Part shown: piece after piece, positions 62,859 through 64,000 of the stretch | How positions within the stretch are numbered: position 1 is the first letter of the stretch | Layout of the letters: the number at the start of each line of letters is the position of its first letter | NCBI RefSeq assembly: GCF_047663525.1 | Contig: NC_092590.1 | Coordinates: 50,870,501-50,934,500, forward strand | From: Anas platyrhynchos | Taxonomy: Eukaryota; Chordata; Aves; Anseriformes; Anatidae | Length of the DNA stretch: 64,000 nucleotides | Direction: 5' to 3' | Notes under the pieces: model-generated | What the model was told of the DNA's origin: nothing | Databases searched by the model: none | The model's input: only the letters and a program-made list of their open reading frames with translations | Position numbers and translations under genes: made by a program

Positions 62859-63000
62859 CTGCACCCGCGGGGCGGCGGCGGCTGCATCCCGCCGCGGAGG
62901 CGGCGCTTGGCCGGGCCGGGCCGAGCCGTGCCGGGCCGGGGGGGTTTGGGGGAGCCCCGCTTCTCTCCCCCGGCACGGCCCCGCTCCCCCTTCCCCGCCC
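62859..63000 (-). other. TRMT9B: Predicted non-coding first exon of TRMT9B
   Basis: On the - strand the CpG island contains GGGTGCAG|GTAAGGAG, a near-perfect donor with the last exon base at 62859. Coding exon 1 begins one base before its ATG, so a separate 5' UTR exon is required, and this is the best donor in the island. The 5' end is not visible; 63000 is a placeholder. Confidence 0.5.
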
Positions 63001-63199
63001 TCCCCCGGCATAACAGATATTAACTCTTCTCCTTACGGTCTCATCTCCCAGGCGCCTTCCCGCAGAGGCACGGAGGAGGGTGGTGCTGATGGAGAGGGAG
63101 GTGGGGACGGGGGGGAAGCCGCCCGGGGATAACACGCCATCAGCCCTTGCTGGGGTAAAGGTTAAGCTCGGGGTAACCTTTCCGAGTGCCCTCAAGGTT

Positions 63200-64000
63200 T
63201 TCCCGTCCCGAGAGTCACTCCCGGCACCGCCGCCTGTTCCAGGAGTTGAAAAATGGCAGGTTGGCTCCATACTTTCAGATATTTAGCCATATCCATCACG
63301 CTGGGGCGCAGAGCTGCAGCCCCGTGCCCAGGATCCCAATGACAGTCCTGTCCTGGGAACTTATAATTTCTGTATAAGAGGTTACGGATAAATACAGAGA
63401 GAGGAGCCCAAAAATACTATGAGCCACTCCTACAGGCAGGGAACACGGCACAGCATCACACCAAGTACCAAAGGTTCAGTACCTCCAGTAAATCCATACC
63501 CGAGTTTCCTAAAAATTCCTCAAGTGTGAATACCATCTGGTCCATGTAATGTATTGACATAATTATTGACTGTTTTTTAAACCTCTTCAGTCTGAAAAAA
63601 ACTGCCTCTTAGAAAAAGATTCTGATGTAGACTTTCCTAAAACTCCTCCATAGTGAATTCATGCAGCCTTTCCCCTCAGGATCTATTCTTTTCTGGGCAC
63701 TCTTTAAAACCATGATTATCTGCTGGTCCGATAAACTCTGGCAGACTTCCTGCTTCTGATGCATTTGAATTAGATGTTAGTCATGTAGCTTAATGCACTT
63801 TAGGAAAAAAAAAGGAAAAAGAAAAGGTATTATGGACTCAGCATGGTACACAAATATATGCAGAATAAAAATAGAATACTTTTTCCTTCGAAGTAGTAGG
63901 CATCTATAATTGTACAAGAAATTGCACTCCTTAACAACCCCTCCTCCCTAAACAGTTACAAGATCTCATCAAAATCAATTTTTTCTATATTAAAAAATAT
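63200..64000. other. Sequence upstream of the CpG island
   Basis: Returns to AT-rich composition. No gene, repeat family or further CpG cluster recognised. Confidence 0.6.

Larger units (their letters stand above)
62560..63190. promoter_or_regulatory. TRMT9B: CpG island, probable TRMT9B promoter
   Basis: The only strongly GC- and CpG-rich stretch in the window, densest at 62840-63010 with repeated ggccggg/ccgcgg blocks and GC-box-like cccgcccc and ggggcgg sequences. No TATA box seen, typical of CpG-island promoters. Its position upstream of TRMT9B on the - strand, with a splice donor inside it, points to the TRMT9B transcription start. Overlapping ORFs of 80-170 codons here on both strands are products of stop-poor GC-rich sequence. 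Confidence 0.8.

Noticed and set aside
62573..63270. Overlapping ORFs of 80-172 codons on both strands in the GC-rich region
   Set aside because: They are Pro/Gly/Ala/Arg-rich, occur in several frames at once and reflect few stop codons in a CpG island. No known domain; a promoter explains the region better.
1..64000. CRISPR arrays, prokaryotic operons, tRNA/rRNA genes or intact endogenous retroviruses
   Set aside because: Looked for regularly spaced direct repeats, cloverleaf-like sequences, paired LTRs and retroviral gene order. None seen; the window is ordinary vertebrate genic and intergenic DNA.

Overview
This window is vertebrate genomic DNA, most likely from a bird. Two genes are recognisable by exon-by-exon translation: DLC1 on the + strand and TRMT9B (KIAA1456) on the - strand. 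Repeated fragments resemble the 3' ends of CR1 LINEs, several ending in short ATTCTATG-type tandem repeats as avian CR1 elements do. Introns are AT-rich, there is no sign of Alu or L1, and there is one CpG island. DLC1 and TRMT9B are also tail-to-tail neighbours on human 8p22, so the order is ancestral.

Layout. Positions 524-15162 hold the last eleven coding exons of DLC1: the end of the SAM domain, the large serine-rich exon, RhoGAP and START. All ten internal junctions are GT-AG and keep frame. A 3' UTR of about 1.8 kb follows. About 17.0-41.1 kb is intergenic: old CR1 pieces, simple repeats, and three stretches with exon-like signals that I could not identify (23.3 kb -, 27.3-27.9 kb -, 33.6 kb +). 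Positions 41383-48930 hold the three coding exons of TRMT9B on the - strand (454 codons, the human length). Its 5' intron runs to a CpG island at about 62.6-63.2 kb, where a consensus splice donor on the - strand suggests a non-coding first exon. That intron carries two younger CR1 copies in opposite orientations and one much older CR1/L3-like relic of about 1.2 kb.

Function. DLC1 is a RhoGAP that switches off RhoA-family GTPases at focal adhesions; the talin-binding LD motif, tensin-binding tyrosine motif, arginine finger and START domain are visible. TRMT9B is a Trm9/ALKBH8-like class I methyltransferase with a complete SAM-binding motif. The two are neighbours but nothing here indicates a shared pathway. 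I found no CRISPR, no tRNA or rRNA gene, no intact mobile element and no clearly new system. The most worthwhile leads are the unidentified exon-like block at 27.3-27.9 kb, the tandem-repeat-plus-hairpin at 35.65-35.75 kb, the ancient LINE relic and the predicted TRMT9B promoter exon.
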